Source: Curtobacterium aurantiacum
GTDB lineage: Bacteria; Actinomycetota; Actinomycetes; Actinomycetales; Microbacteriaceae
Direction: 5' to 3'
DNA length: 41,581 nt
Assembly: GCF_018598555.1 (NCBI RefSeq)
Contig: NZ_JAHEWN010000023.1
Span: forward strand, 1 to 41,581
Position numbers and translations under genes: made by a program. Positions 1 through 9,710 of the stretch are shown here, one piece after another (position 1 is the first letter of the stretch; each line of letters opens with the position of its first letter). Below the pieces are notes generated by a model, which was not told the DNA's origin, ran no database searches, and saw nothing but the letters and a program-made list of their open reading frames with translations.

Positions 1-116
1 GGTGGAGAACCAGCGGTGTGCGGCTGGTGAGCGCTCCGGGTGGTTCCCGGTCGTTGCAGGTGATTCGGCACCCTCCGCGAGTCGGATTGGGAGGAGTTCT
101 CCGACCCCGTCGCCTC

Positions 117-122
117 TAGGCT
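117..122 (+). promoter_or_regulatory. -10 box of a leaderless promoter for the GNAT gene
   Basis: TAGGCT ends 6 bases before the ATG at 129, and there is no purine-rich ribosome binding site between them. Transcription would start at or next to the start codon. The same layout recurs at many genes in this window. The first 116 bases hold no convincing gene and no clear -35 box. Confidence 0.6.
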
Positions 123-128
123 CGGGCC

Positions 129-644
129 ATGCGGGGAACGACGATCCGACCGACCACCGAGGACGACTGGGAGTCTGTCCGGGCACTGCGGCTCGAGATG
201 CTCCGGGACACCCCGAAGGCGTACGGCGAGCGGCTCGCCGACGCGGAGCGGATGCAGGAGCGTGAGTGGCGTCGACGCGGCCGCCGAGAGCACGACGTCG
301 GCGGGACGACCCTCGCCGCGATCGACGCCGACGGCCGGTGGCTCGGGACGATGGGCGTGTTCGTACCCGGTCCCCGGGTCGGGCCACTCCTGGTCGGCGT
401 CTACGTCACGCCCTCGCACCGGGGTCGTCGTGCCGGCGTCACCGATGCGCTGCTCGACGAGATCGAGGAGTGGGCGGCCGCGCACGGGTCGGCCCTGCGG
501 CTGCACGTGCACGAGGGGAACGCCCGTGCGCAGGCCTTCTACGCCCGGCGTGGCTACGAGCCGACGGGGGCGACCGAGGCGTACGTGCTCGACCCGAGCG
601 AACGGGAGATCGAGATGATCCGGCAGCTGCGGGGATCGCTGTGA
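129..644 (+). CDS. GNAT family N-acetyltransferase
   Basis: A 171-residue protein of usual GNAT length, which would transfer an acetyl group from acetyl-CoA to an amine; the acceptor is unknown. The N-terminal IRPTTEDDWESVRALRLEML region is the typical beta1-alpha1 segment. The central VGVYVTPSHRGRRAG (about residues 87-101) matches motif A, with the R/Q-x-x-G-x-G/A acetyl-CoA pyrophosphate loop. LRLHVHEGNARAQAFYARRGYEPTG is the beta5-alpha4 motif B, with the N-x-x-A-x-x-F-Y signature. The ATG is preceded by a -10-like TAGGCT with a 6-base gap, which supports this start and a leaderless transcript. The stop overlaps the GTG of the next gene by 4 bases (GTGA), so it heads a three-gene operon with two HAD hydrolases. 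The family call is firm; the substrate is not known. Confidence 0.9.
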   Translation: MRGTTIRPTTEDDWESVRALRLEMLRDTPKAYGERLADAERMQEREWRRRGRREHDVGGTTLAAIDADGRWLGTMGVFVPGPRVGPLLVGVYVTPSHRGRRAGVTDALLDEIEEWAAAHGSALRLHVHEGNARAQAFYARRGYEPTGATEAYVLDPSEREIEMIRQLRGSL

Positions 645-1303
645 CCGGCGGGACGCCCGGGGCTGCAGGGCCCGCCGTGCGGTGGCTGCTGTCCGACGTG
701 GGCGGAGTCCTCGAACTCGTCGACGACGCCGCCTGGCCCGGACACTTCCGGGCGCGGTGGGCCGAGCGTCTCGGGATGACGACGGACGACTTCTCCGCAC
801 GCCTCGTCGCGGCCGACCTGCCCGACACCTCGCGTCGGACGGGCGTCGTCGACCGGTACTGGGCCGGGATCGACGCGGCACTCGGGCTGACGGCCGACCA
901 GCTCGCCGTCATGCGTGCCGACTTCTGGGATGCGTACTGCGGAACGCTGAACCAGCCGTTGTACGACTTCCTCGCCGGACTCCGCGGCACGATCGGCCTC
1001 GCGATCCTGTCGAACTCGGGCGATGGTGCCCGAGAAGAAGAGGAGCGACGCTTCGGGTTCTCGGCGGTGTTCGACCCGATCTGTTACTCCCACGAGATCG
1101 GTGTGAACAAGCCCGATGCCGAGGCGTTCCGCATCACGCTCGAGCGCTTGGGGGCGGACCCGGACGAGGTGTTCTTCGTGGACGACGTGCCCGAGAACAT
1201 CGAGGCCGCACGTACGCTCGGCATCGGGGCACACCTGCACGTCGATACTGACGAGACGATCCGGGTGCTCGGTGCGGTCGTGCGGGGGAGCGCGCGGGAA
1301 TGA
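641..1303 (+). CDS. HAD superfamily hydrolase (HAD-IA, YihX/DhlB-like)
   Basis: The GTG at 641 overlaps the previous stop by 4 bases, giving a 220-residue protein. Motif I near the N-terminus is LLSDVGGVLE, with the nucleophile Asp in DVGGV. The second Asp of the usual DxDGT is replaced by Gly, as in several 'DxGGVL' HAD-IA proteins of the YihX type. Motif II is ILSNSGD. The conserved Lys lies in GVNKPDAEAF and motif IV is FFVDDVPENIEAA. The helical cap lies between motifs I and II. It probably removes phosphate from a small sugar phosphate or nucleotide; the substrate cannot be read from sequence. The missing second Asp, which normally acts as acid/base, could change or lower phosphatase activity. 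Its stop overlaps the next ATG (ATGA). Confidence 0.85.
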   Translation: MTGGTPGAAGPAVRWLLSDVGGVLELVDDAAWPGHFRARWAERLGMTTDDFSARLVAADLPDTSRRTGVVDRYWAGIDAALGLTADQLAVMRADFWDAYCGTLNQPLYDFLAGLRGTIGLAILSNSGDGAREEEERRFGFSAVFDPICYSHEIGVNKPDAEAFRITLERLGADPDEVFFVDDVPENIEAARTLGIGAHLHVDTDETIRVLGAVVRGSARE

Positions 1304-1950
1304 CCGTCGGCATCGTGTTCTTCGACGTCGACGGAACCATCGTCACCCCCGGTTCCAGCAGCAGTTTCCTGGCCGCCCGGTTCGGGCACCAGGACGCGCT
1401 CGACGACGCAGAAGCCAGCTACGCCGACGGTGCGCTCACCAATCAGCAGGTGAGCGAGATCGACGCCCTCGCGTGGCGAGGCACGACCACCGCGGCGATC
1501 GACCGGTGGCTCGACGATCTGCCGGTTCTGCCCGGAACCGAGACCGTCGTCGAGTGGTGTCGCGCCCACGGCGTCGAACCCGTGCTCGCGTCGCTCGCGT
1601 GGCAGCCCGTGACCCGTTCCCTCGCGCGGCGGTTCGGATTCGTCCCGAACGGCGGGCCGCGCGTGGGGGAGCGCAGCGGCGTCCACGACGGCACCGTCGC
1701 CGAGCACTTCGACGAGTTCGACAAACGGGACCGGGCGCTCGCGCTCGCTCGCGACATCCGTGTGCCGATCGAACACTGCTGCGCCATCGGCGACAGCCGA
1801 TCGGACATCCCGCTCTTCCAGGCGCTCCCCAGTTCGCTGGCGCTCAACGCGAGTCCGGCGGCACGTGCCGCCGCGAGTGACTCGGTCGACGCGGACGATC
1901 TCGCACTCGTGATCCCGTGGCTCGAGCACTGGATCCAAGAACTCATCTGA
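1300..1950 (+). CDS. HAD family phosphatase (SerB-like)
   Basis: A 216-residue protein whose ATG overlaps the preceding stop. It has the full HAD set: FFDVDGTIV with both catalytic Asp residues at the N-terminus, a motif II ASLAW where a Ser follows a hydrophobic strand, a Lys in FDKRDRALALA, and a motif IV GDSRSDIPLF with the two metal-binding Asp residues. The small helical cap between motif I and motif II and the GDSRSDIP pattern resemble phosphoserine-phosphatase-like (HAD-IB) enzymes. It is the last gene of the GNAT-HAD-HAD operon. The co-occurrence of two HAD enzymes and an acetyltransferase may mean metabolite repair or detoxification, but that is only a guess. Confidence 0.85.
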   Translation: MTVGIVFFDVDGTIVTPGSSSSFLAARFGHQDALDDAEASYADGALTNQQVSEIDALAWRGTTTAAIDRWLDDLPVLPGTETVVEWCRAHGVEPVLASLAWQPVTRSLARRFGFVPNGGPRVGERSGVHDGTVAEHFDEFDKRDRALALARDIRVPIEHCCAIGDSRSDIPLFQALPSSLALNASPAARAAASDSVDADDLALVIPWLEHWIQELI

Positions 1951-2019
1951 TCGAGCTGCGCCGCGAGCAGGACAGCTGCTCCCGCGCCGGCTCCGAGCCG
2001 GATGCGGCATGATCGATCC

Positions 2020-3753
<1,734 letters not shown>

Positions 3754-3780
3754 ACCGCACGGGCACCCAGGGCTCGACAC

Positions 3781-4618
3781 ATGGAACTGATCGGGGACGT
3801 CTCGCGCGGCGACTGGTTGCTGGCCCGGGCCGGCGTGTTCGCCACGTTCGGCGGCGTCGCGGGCACCGGCTTCGAGGCGTACGTCCGGATCCTGCATCCG
3901 CTCCGAGCGGATCGCGAAGACCGTACGAGCACGACGAGCACGACGAGCACCCGGTCCTCGAGTCGGCCGAGTGGCGCTGGGCCGACGTCGCCGCGCGCAC
4001 CCGTCGGGCGATCGACCCGCTCGTGTCGTGGCAGACGCTCAGCGGTCGGGACGACGAGTCGGACCTGCCCTTCGAGGACGGCTGGGTCGTCCATCCACCC
4101 GAAGCGGGCTGGTACGAGCCGAAGCAACTCGCCGCGCTCACCGGGCTCCTCGCCGACGCGACGTCGACGCCGGACGACCTGATCGGGGCGATCTGGGACG
4201 GGTGGGGCGACCTGAACGGGACGTCGACCCTGGCGTTCGGGTGGCAGGGGAGCGGCGAGCCGACCGCAACCGAGCGCGCGGAGATGCAGGCGCACATTGC
4301 CCGGAGGCAGGCGCAGCACCGGCGGGAGCAGGCTGCCCTCCGGCAGTCGCTCGCGGGTCCGCGGTTCGCCCGGCCCGACCGGGAGTGCATCCTCTTCTCG
4401 ACGTCCCTGCCGGAGCTCAGCGATCAGTCGTGGACGGAGGACGCCCGCGTCGGGACACCCCGCAGATGCTCTGGCCCGAGGGGCACGAGTGGGTGCTCGC
4501 CACCGAGATCGACTGGGACTCGACGATCGTCGCCGGCCCTCGGTCGCTCGTCGACGCGATCCTCGGCGACGACCGGTTCGAAGCGTTCGAGGTCGACGCG
4601 GAAGCGTCCCCGGGCTGA
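3781..4618 (+). pseudogene. Conserved hypothetical protein gene broken by two frameshifts
   Basis: Three consecutive stretches with protein-like composition lie in three different frames. The first is MELIGDVSRGDWLLARAGVF...ILHPLRADRED (3781 to about 3920). The second runs from YEHDEHDEHPVLESAEWRW to LPELSDQSWTED (about 3924-4445). The third runs from TPQMLWPEGHEWVLATEIDWDST to the TGA at 4616-4618. Joined, they read as one protein of about 278 residues of a type I associate with uncharacterised actinobacterial proteins. The first shift sits next to a 9-base tandem repeat (CGAGCACGA, 2.8 copies, 3926-3950), a plausible slippage site. The second lies near 4445-4460. Either this is a true pseudogene or the assembly has two indel errors. 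The gene ends directly against the convergent MFS gene. Function unknown. Confidence 0.72.
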
Positions 4619-5848
4619 TCACGCCGGCACGGTCGCCTCCGTGGTCACCCGGCGGACACTCCGGGTCGACGCGGCGGCCACGGTGGCGACGACGATGACG
4701 ACGGCACACCCGATCAGGGTCGTGGTCGTCCCGGCGGCGTGCGCCAACGGTCCCACCAGGGCCTCGCCGAGCGGGACGGCGACGAACGACCCGACCATGT
4801 CGTACGAGTAGACCCGCGACAGCACAGCCCGGGGCACGTTCGACTGCAGCGCGTGGTCCCAGGCGATCGCGAACAGTTCGATGGCCACCCCGCCCAGGGC
4901 GAACGCGACGAGCAGGGTCGGCAGGGCCGGTGCGATGCCGAGCGCCAGGACGGGGATCGCGGTCACGGCCATCAGGGCGACGCCGATGCCGAGGGCGTGC
5001 CGTGGCCGCCACCGCAGCGCGATCAGCGCTCCGAGCGCCAGACCGACGGTCTGCGCGGCGACGACGAGCCCCCAACCCGCCCTGCCGAACGAACCGTCCG
5101 CGACCACCGGACCCAGCACGGTCGTCGCACCGACGAAGGCGGCGTTGAGCACCGCGAACTGGGCGACCACGGTCCAGACCCAGCGTCGTCCCGAGAACTC
5201 AGCCCATCCCTCCCGGATGTCCGCGATCACCGACGGACGGTCAGCCGGCGCGACGGACGGGCGACGTGGCAGTCGGATCCTCGCGTACAGGGCTGCAGCG
5301 ACGGCGAAGCCGGCGGCGTCCGCCGCCAACCCCCACCCGGCGCCGACGAGTGCGACCATGCCGGCGCCGGCGGAGGCCCCGACGATGGTGCCGGCGTTGA
5401 TGCTCAACCGGATCACGGCGTTCGCCGGGCGGAGCAGCGCCTCGGGCACGGTCTCGGGGACCATGGCAGCGGTCGTCGGCAGGCTCACCGCGGCGACCGC
5501 ACCGTTCAGGACGCTCAGGACGACGAGGAGCGGGACGGTCGCGGTGCCCGTCAGGACCAGCCCGGCGACGGCGCCCTGCGTCAGGGCAGCTCCGAGTGAC
5601 GTGGCGACGAGCACGACGTCACGGGGGAGGCGGTCCGCGATGACCCCGCCGAACAGCAGGACGGCGACGTTCGCGACCGATCGCGCGGCGACCACCAGCC
5701 CGAGGTCGACGGGGGACCCGGTGAGGTCGAGGACGGCGAACGCCAGGGCGATCGGGGCGACTGCGTTCCCGACGATGCTCACCGTCCGGGCGGCGAGCAG
5801 CCAGCGGAACGGTGCGTGGCCGAGTGCGCCTCGTGTCGACGCGCTCAC
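4619..5848 (-). CDS. MFS transporter (probable drug/metabolite exporter)
   Basis: A 409-residue, very hydrophobic protein with about 11-12 predicted membrane helices. It begins VSASTRGALGHAPFRWLLAARTVSIVGNAVAP; the sequence FGGVIADRLPRDVV matches the MFS loop 2-3 motif (GxxxDRxxRR type). Its pattern is that of the EntS/macrolide-exporter-like MFS_3 group. I chose the GTG at 5848 because it overlaps the stop of the upstream ArsR-type gene by 4 bases (GTGA); the reading frame is open further upstream but that part is a shadow of the regulator. The regulator-exporter pair suggests efflux induced by the compound sensed by the regulator. It ends tail-to-tail with the frameshifted gene with no spacer. 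Confidence 0.88.
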   Translation of the reverse strand: MSASTRGALGHAPFRWLLAARTVSIVGNAVAPIALAFAVLDLTGSPVDLGLVVAARSVANVAVLLFGGVIADRLPRDVVLVATSLGAALTQGAVAGLVLTGTATVPLLVVLSVLNGAVAAVSLPTTAAMVPETVPEALLRPANAVIRLSINAGTIVGASAGAGMVALVGAGWGLAADAAGFAVAAALYARIRLPRRPSVAPADRPSVIADIREGWAEFSGRRWVWTVVAQFAVLNAAFVGATTVLGPVVADGSFGRAGWGLVVAAQTVGLALGALIALRWRPRHALGIGVALMAVTAIPVLALGIAPALPTLLVAFALGGVAIELFAIAWDHALQSNVPRAVLSRVYSYDMVGSFVAVPLGEALVGPLAHAAGTTTTLIGCAVVIVVATVAAASTRSVRRVTTEATVPA

Positions 5849-6393
5849 GGTCGCCGCATCGGGAACATCGAGACGGTCATCGACACCGGAACCGTGCCCG
5901 GGGTGCGGGGCCGCTGCGCCGCGGCGTGGAGCAGAGCGGACGTCTGGCCGACGTGGTGCACCACGCGGCGCCACGTCTCCGGGCTGACCCACAGTTCGGC
6001 ATCGGTGGAGACGCCGGGCCCCGTGGTCCGCTGCTGCACCCGTCGCCGGAGCTCGTCGACCTGCGCCTCGATGTACACGAGCTGGTCCTCGACCGAGACG
6101 TCGTCCGCGCCACCGTCGTCGCCACCGCCGCCGGATCGGCCGTCGGGGTCGAACGGCTGGGCCGACGACTCGTGCCGGTAACGCTTCGCCTCGCCGCCAC
6201 GGAGCCGGACGACCTCGACGACGGTGACCAGTCCCGCCCGCTCAAGCACGCGCAGGTGGTAGCTCGCTGTGGCCTGCGAGAGCCCGAGCTCCCGGGCGGC
6301 CTCGGCGGCGCTCATCGCGGTGCTCGTCACGAGCGAGAGCAGGCGGAGCCGGATCGGGTGGGCGGTCGCCCGGAGGGACTGGAGGCTCGACAT
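5845..6393 (-). CDS. ArsR/HTH_20-type winged-helix transcriptional regulator
   Basis: A 182-residue protein with an N-terminal winged helix-turn-helix: LRATAHPIRLRLLSLVTSTAMSAAEAARELGLSQATASYHLRVLERAGLVTVVE (about residues 6-60), where SQATASYHLRVLE is the recognition helix. The central segment is Gly/Asp-rich and low in complexity. The C-terminal half, with VEDQLVYIEAQVDELRRRVQQ, probably forms a dimerisation or coiled segment. The ATG at 6393 gives MSSLQSL directly ahead of the HTH, and AGGAGA lies about 12 bases upstream; the frame also opens up to 6465 but without conserved sequence. It overlaps the MFS gene by 4 bases and probably represses it. No cysteine pair for metal sensing is visible, so an organic effector is more likely. 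Confidence 0.85.
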   Translation of the reverse strand: MSSLQSLRATAHPIRLRLLSLVTSTAMSAAEAARELGLSQATASYHLRVLERAGLVTVVEVVRLRGGEAKRYRHESSAQPFDPDGRSGGGGDDGGADDVSVEDQLVYIEAQVDELRRRVQQRTTGPGVSTDAELWVSPETWRRVVHHVGQTSALLHAAAQRPRTPGTVPVSMTVSMFPMRRP

Positions 6394-6470
6394 GCGGCAA
6401 TGCTCTCCTGACTCGGAGACACCGTCAAACGGCCCTTTGGGGGTTGTCGGGAGCCGGCTGCGCACCGATC

Positions 6471-6530
6471 TTTCGCGTCCAGCGACAGTTCACGGCCCGC
6501 CGCACGCGTGAGCTGTCGCCCAGCGCGAAA
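6471..6530. repeat. 60-base imperfect nested palindrome between divergent genes
   Basis: Outer arms TTTCGCG (6471-6477) and CGCGAAA (6524-6530) enclose inner arms GCGACAGTTCACG (6482-6494) and CGTGAGCTGTCGC (6507-6519). The inner arms pair with one mismatch and a 12-base loop. It lies in the divergent space between the ArsR-type regulator and the ABC operon, so a simple terminator role is unlikely. It could be an extended operator or a copy of a dispersed palindromic element. Confidence 0.6.
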
Positions 6531-6557
6531 ACCCGCGCGACCCGCGCGACCCGCGCG
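6531..6557. repeat. Tandem 9-base repeat, three copies
   Basis: Three perfect copies of ACCCGCGCG directly abut the palindrome at 6471-6530. They are followed by further GC-only sequence to about 6580 in which the pattern decays. No gene covers it. Confidence 0.8.
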
Positions 6558-6645
6558 ACCGCCCGCGCCCGCCCGCGAGCCACCTCACCCTGTGGGTGCC
6601 CACATCTCCCCCCAACGGCGGACGCGGCGCCGACGCCGCCTCCCG

Positions 6646-6651
6646 TAGCGT
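6646..6651 (+). promoter_or_regulatory. -10 box of a leaderless promoter for the ABC operon
   Basis: TAGCGT ends 7 bases before the GTG at 6659. There is no ribosome binding site, so the transcript probably starts at the start codon. Confidence 0.55.
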
Positions 6652-6658
6652 CGAGGCC

Positions 6659-7591
6659 GTGATCGAAGTCAGCCACCTCACCAAACAGTACGGTCCGAAG
6701 ACCGCCGTGGACGACGTCTCGTTCGTCGTGCGTCCCGGCAGCGTGACGGGCTTCCTCGGGCCCAACGGCGCCGGGAAGTCCACCACGATGCGCATGATCA
6801 TGGGGCTGGACCGGCCCACGTCGGGCACGGCCACCGTGAACGGTCAGCCCTACACGAGCTTCCGCGACCCGCTCCGGCAGGTCGGCGCCCTGCTCGAGGC
6901 GAAGGCGGTGCACTCCGGCCGGAGCGCCTACAACCACCTGCTCTCCCTCGCGGCGACCCACGGCATCCCGAAGTCCCGCGTGCACGAGGTCATCGACATG
7001 ACCGGCCTCGACTCGGTCGCGAAGAAGCGCGTCGGCGGGTTCTCGCTCGGCATGGGGCAGCGCCTGGGAATCGCTGCCGCACTGCTCGGTGACCCGAAGA
7101 CCCTGATCCTCGACGAGCCGGTCAACGGCCTCGACCCCGACGGTGTCGTGTGGGTCCGTCAGCTCGCCCGCCGGATGGCCGCAGACGGTCGCACGGTGTT
7201 CCTGTCGAGCCACCTGATGAGCGAGATGGCGCAGACCGCCGACCGCGTGGTCGTCCTCGGCCGGGGCAAGGTCCTCGCCGACGCCCCGATCGCCGAGTTC
7301 GTCGCCGGTGGTGGAGCCGCTGCCGGCACCGAGGCCGCCGTCAGCCGCGTCATCGTCCGCACCCCGGACCCGAACGGCCTGTTCACCGCGATCGGCCCGA
7401 ACGCCGCGGTCACCCAGCGTGAGGACGGCTCGTTCCTCGTCGTCGGGCCCGACGCGCCGACGGTCGGCAACATCGCCGCGCAGGCCGGCGTCCCCCTGCA
7501 TGAACTCACCCCGACCGGCGCGAGCCTGGAGGAGGCCTACATGGCCCTCACCCGCGACGACGTCGAGTACCGATCGGAGGGCACCCGATGA
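6659..7591 (+). CDS. ABC transporter ATP-binding protein
   Basis: A 310-residue ATPase subunit. It shows Walker A GPNGAGKST (residues 34-42), signature FSLGMGQR, Walker B LILDEPVNGLD and the switch-His region FLSSHLMSEM. The order and the C-terminal extension of about 90 residues are those of the CcmA/DrrA-type exporters (bacitracin/daunorubicin/natural-product resistance group). The GTG at 6659 gives VIEVSHLTKQYG, the usual first strand; the frame is open further upstream but without conserved sequence, and the -10 box TAGCGT at 6646 supports this start. The stop overlaps the ATG of the permease gene (ATGA), so the two form one two-subunit exporter. The substrate is unknown. Confidence 0.92.
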   Translation: MIEVSHLTKQYGPKTAVDDVSFVVRPGSVTGFLGPNGAGKSTTMRMIMGLDRPTSGTATVNGQPYTSFRDPLRQVGALLEAKAVHSGRSAYNHLLSLAATHGIPKSRVHEVIDMTGLDSVAKKRVGGFSLGMGQRLGIAAALLGDPKTLILDEPVNGLDPDGVVWVRQLARRMAADGRTVFLSSHLMSEMAQTADRVVVLGRGKVLADAPIAEFVAGGGAAAGTEAAVSRVIVRTPDPNGLFTAIGPNAAVTQREDGSFLVVGPDAPTVGNIAAQAGVPLHELTPTGASLEEAYMALTRDDVEYRSEGTR

Positions 7592-8451
7592 GCGCCACCA
7601 CCTCGCCCACCACGCCGTCGACCCGGATGTCCGGCTCGACCCGCCTGTCGTTCCCGCACCTGGTGCGGAGCGAGTGGATCAAGCTGCGGAGCATCCGTTC
7701 GACCTTCTGGTGCTACGCGATCCTGGTCGTCCTCACGATCGGCATGGCAGCGCTGGTCGGTGCGGTCGCGAGCGACAACGGGCAGGACGTCACCACGGAC
7801 GTCGCCAACGGCACCTTCGTGAGCCTCAACGCCGTGGGCGTCCTGCTCTCGGCCCTCGTCATCGGGGTGCTCGGCGTCCTCATCATCACCGGTGAGTACG
7901 GCACGGGCCAGGTCCGCTCGACCTTCACCGCCGACCCGCGACGCACCGGCGTGATCCTGGCGAAGGCCACCGTCCTCGCCGTCACGACCTTCGTGGTCAG
8001 CGCCGTCGCCACCTGGATCGGCGTCCTCGTCTCGCTGCCGCTGCTGGCCGGCAACGGCATCGAGCCGGAGATCGGCGACCCGTCGGTGTTCCTGCCGATC
8101 CTCGGTTCGTCGGTCTTCCTGACCATGCTGGCGCTCCTCGCCTTCGGCATCGGTCTGCTCGTCCGGTCGAGCGCCGGTGGCATTGCGATCACGCTCGGCC
8201 TCCTGCTGGTCGTCCCGGGGGTGCTCGCACTCATGAGTGGACTGATGAAGGTCGACTGGCCGATGGACATCGCGGCGTTCCTGCCCGACTCGGCCGGCGG
8301 CCAGCTCTACGCCTACTCGTACGACGGCGCGAGCACGGTCGACAACAGTGGAGTCGTGCTGAACGGCTGGGGCGGCTTCGGCGTCCTCGCCGCCGAGGTG
8401 CTCGTCGTCGGTGGCATCGCCCTGACGCTCGCGCGCCGTCGCGACGTCTGA
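7588..8451 (+). CDS. ABC-2 type transporter permease
   Basis: A 287-residue membrane protein translationally coupled (ATGA) to the ATPase gene. After a polar N-terminus of about 30 residues, LVRSEWIKLRSIRSTFWCYAILVVLTIGMAAL gives the typical ABC-2 'sEwiKLrs' entry helix into the first membrane segment. About six membrane segments follow, including LLSALVIGVLGVLIITGEYGTGQVRSTF, with the conserved 'GEYxxGqvRsTf' pattern of this family, and a final helix VLAAEVLVVGGIALTLA. It would form the channel of an exporter with the ATPase. A perfect 40-base palindrome follows the stop and should terminate the operon. Confidence 0.9.
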   Translation: MSATTSPTTPSTRMSGSTRLSFPHLVRSEWIKLRSIRSTFWCYAILVVLTIGMAALVGAVASDNGQDVTTDVANGTFVSLNAVGVLLSALVIGVLGVLIITGEYGTGQVRSTFTADPRRTGVILAKATVLAVTTFVVSAVATWIGVLVSLPLLAGNGIEPEIGDPSVFLPILGSSVFLTMLALLAFGIGLLVRSSAGGIAITLGLLLVVPGVLALMSGLMKVDWPMDIAAFLPDSAGGQLYAYSYDGASTVDNSGVVLNGWGGFGVLAAEVLVVGGIALTLARRRDV

Positions 8452-8467
8452 CGCGACCACCCCCACG

Positions 8468-8507
8468 GACGGGAGGCGCGGTGCCAGCTGGCACCGCGCC
8501 TCCCGTC
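8468..8507 (+). terminator. Perfect 40-base palindromic hairpin after the ABC operon
   Basis: Two 20-base arms pair completely around the centre AGCT, 16 bases after the permease stop. The core is GGGAGGCGCGGTGCC and its complement. There is no U-tract, as is usual for actinobacterial terminators. Near-copies follow the kinase gene (13854-13887) and rlmN (41239-41272). Confidence 0.75.
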
Positions 8508-8534
8508 GTCCGCGGTGCGGGTCCAGAGCCTCGC

Positions 8535-8540
8535 TAGGCT
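8535..8540 (+). promoter_or_regulatory. -10 box of a leaderless promoter for the lipoprotein gene
   Basis: TAGGCT ends 6 bases before the GTG at 8547. The box and spacing are identical to those at the GNAT gene. Confidence 0.6.
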
Positions 8541-8546
8541 CACAGG

Positions 8547-9035
8547 GTGCGCTCCGTCCCCGCCCTGCTCCTGCCCGCGATCGCGGGCGTGCTGCTGCTC
8601 GCCGGCTGCTCCGGGCCGCCGCCAGTCGACGAGGCGGCGCTGCATGCCTGGGAGAAGCGGCAGATGGCCACCGAGTCAGACCGAGATCGCGGTGCGATGT
8701 TCGCCCAGGCGTCCGCCGGACAGGGGGCGACGGGGGACGACGACGAAGCCGACCGGGGCATCACGATCAGCTTCGCGCACCCGGAGACGCTCGACCACCT
8801 CGAGTTCTCGTGCTTCGGGGACGGACACATGAGCGGTTCCCTCAGGGTCGTGTCCGGGTCCATGTCGCGGGTGCGCTTCGTCGACGAGCTGTCGTGCAGC
8901 GACGGGGAGCAGCACATCGACCTGCAGCGGAGTGAGCGCGCCGACGTGGACAGCATCTCCTTCAACGGGTTCGACAGCGACCGGGACAGCGCCTGGTACG
9001 TCCGGGTCATCGGCTCCGAGCCGGCGCAGGACTGA
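8547..9035 (+). CDS. Small predicted lipoprotein of unknown function
   Basis: A 162-residue protein starting at GTG. The N-terminus MRSVPALLLPAIAGVLLLAGC is a lipoprotein signal, with lipobox LAGC and the lipidated Cys at residue 21, so it should be anchored on the outer face of the membrane. The mature part is acidic and holds two further Cys residues (FSCFGD and LSCSDG) that could form a disulfide. I recognise no domain; the central ITISFAHPETLDHLEFSCFGDGHM segment looks like a small beta-rich fold. The start is fixed by the TAGGCT box 6 bases upstream. It ends 12 bases from the convergent reductase gene. Confidence 0.75.
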   Translation: MRSVPALLLPAIAGVLLLAGCSGPPPVDEAALHAWEKRQMATESDRDRGAMFAQASAGQGATGDDDEADRGITISFAHPETLDHLEFSCFGDGHMSGSLRVVSGSMSRVRFVDELSCSDGEQHIDLQRSERADVDSISFNGFDSDRDSAWYVRVIGSEPAQD

Positions 9036-9047
9036 CCCGCCGAGCGC

Positions 9048-9653
9048 TCAGGACCGCCGGACGTCGTAGCGGTGCAGGGTGACGCCGTTGTCGTAGCGCT
9101 GCTGCTCGAGCAGGTCGAGCTGCACGAGCGGACGGTGCCCCGACACCGGCGCATCGAACAGCGGCCGACCGGCACGGAGCACCGACGGGTGTGTGAAGAG
9201 CATGACCTCGTCGAGCAGCCCGGCGTCGAGCAGCTGACTCGCGATGCTCGGCCCACCCACGCCGATGTCGCCGTCGCCGGAGGCACGGATCGCGGCCAGC
9301 TCGGCGATCGCTTCGCCGCCGCCACCGATGACACGGGTGTCGTGGTCGGCGGTGGTCCGGGTACGGGACACGAGGATCTTCGGCTGTGCGGTCCAGATCT
9401 CGCCGTACTCGCGCAGGTACTGCGGCATCGACTCGTCGTGCCGGGCGTCCGGCCAGAACGGGTCCATCATGTCGCGCACGATCCGGCCCTCGACGGACAG
9501 GGTCATCGCGGCGGCACGGGCGTTGAACTCGCGGTGCAGCGGCTCGTCGATCCGGATCCAGTCGGGTCCGTCCAGGCCGTCGTGCTCGCCGGGGGCCCGT
9601 TCGACGAACCCGTCGACGGAGACGTTGATCCAGTAGACGAACCTCGCGGGCAT
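9048..9653 (-). CDS. Dihydrofolate reductase family protein (RibD C-terminal-like)
   Basis: A 201-residue protein of the RibD C-terminal/DHFR-like fold, which reduces a small substrate with NADPH. MPARFVYWINVSVDGFVERAPGEHDGLDGPDWIRIDEPLHREFNARAAAMTL is the typical opening, where the 'sxDGf' motif is conserved. MDPFWPD and ILVSRT follow, and GDIGVGGPSIASQLLDAGLLDEVMLFTHPSVLRAGRPLF is the cofactor loop and helix of the family. The ATG at 9653 has AAGGAG about 8 bases upstream. It is a stand-alone gene, not next to riboflavin or folate genes, so it is more likely an uncharacterised reductase than RibD. It is divergent from the GH43 gene and may share a symmetric -10 element with it (9711-9720). 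Confidence 0.85.
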   Translation of the reverse strand: MPARFVYWINVSVDGFVERAPGEHDGLDGPDWIRIDEPLHREFNARAAAMTLSVEGRIVRDMMDPFWPDARHDESMPQYLREYGEIWTAQPKILVSRTRTTADHDTRVIGGGGEAIAELAAIRASGDGDIGVGGPSIASQLLDAGLLDEVMLFTHPSVLRAGRPLFDAPVSGHRPLVQLDLLEQQRYDNGVTLHRYDVRRS

Positions 9654-9710
9654 GGCATGACTCCTTCGTCGCACCGATCGGGGCGGAACCGTGGCGGTCG
9701 CCCGCGGCCG

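Noticed and set aside
6531..6600. Possible CRISPR-like repeat array
   Set aside because: The 9-base repeats are contiguous, without spacers, and only three copies are exact.
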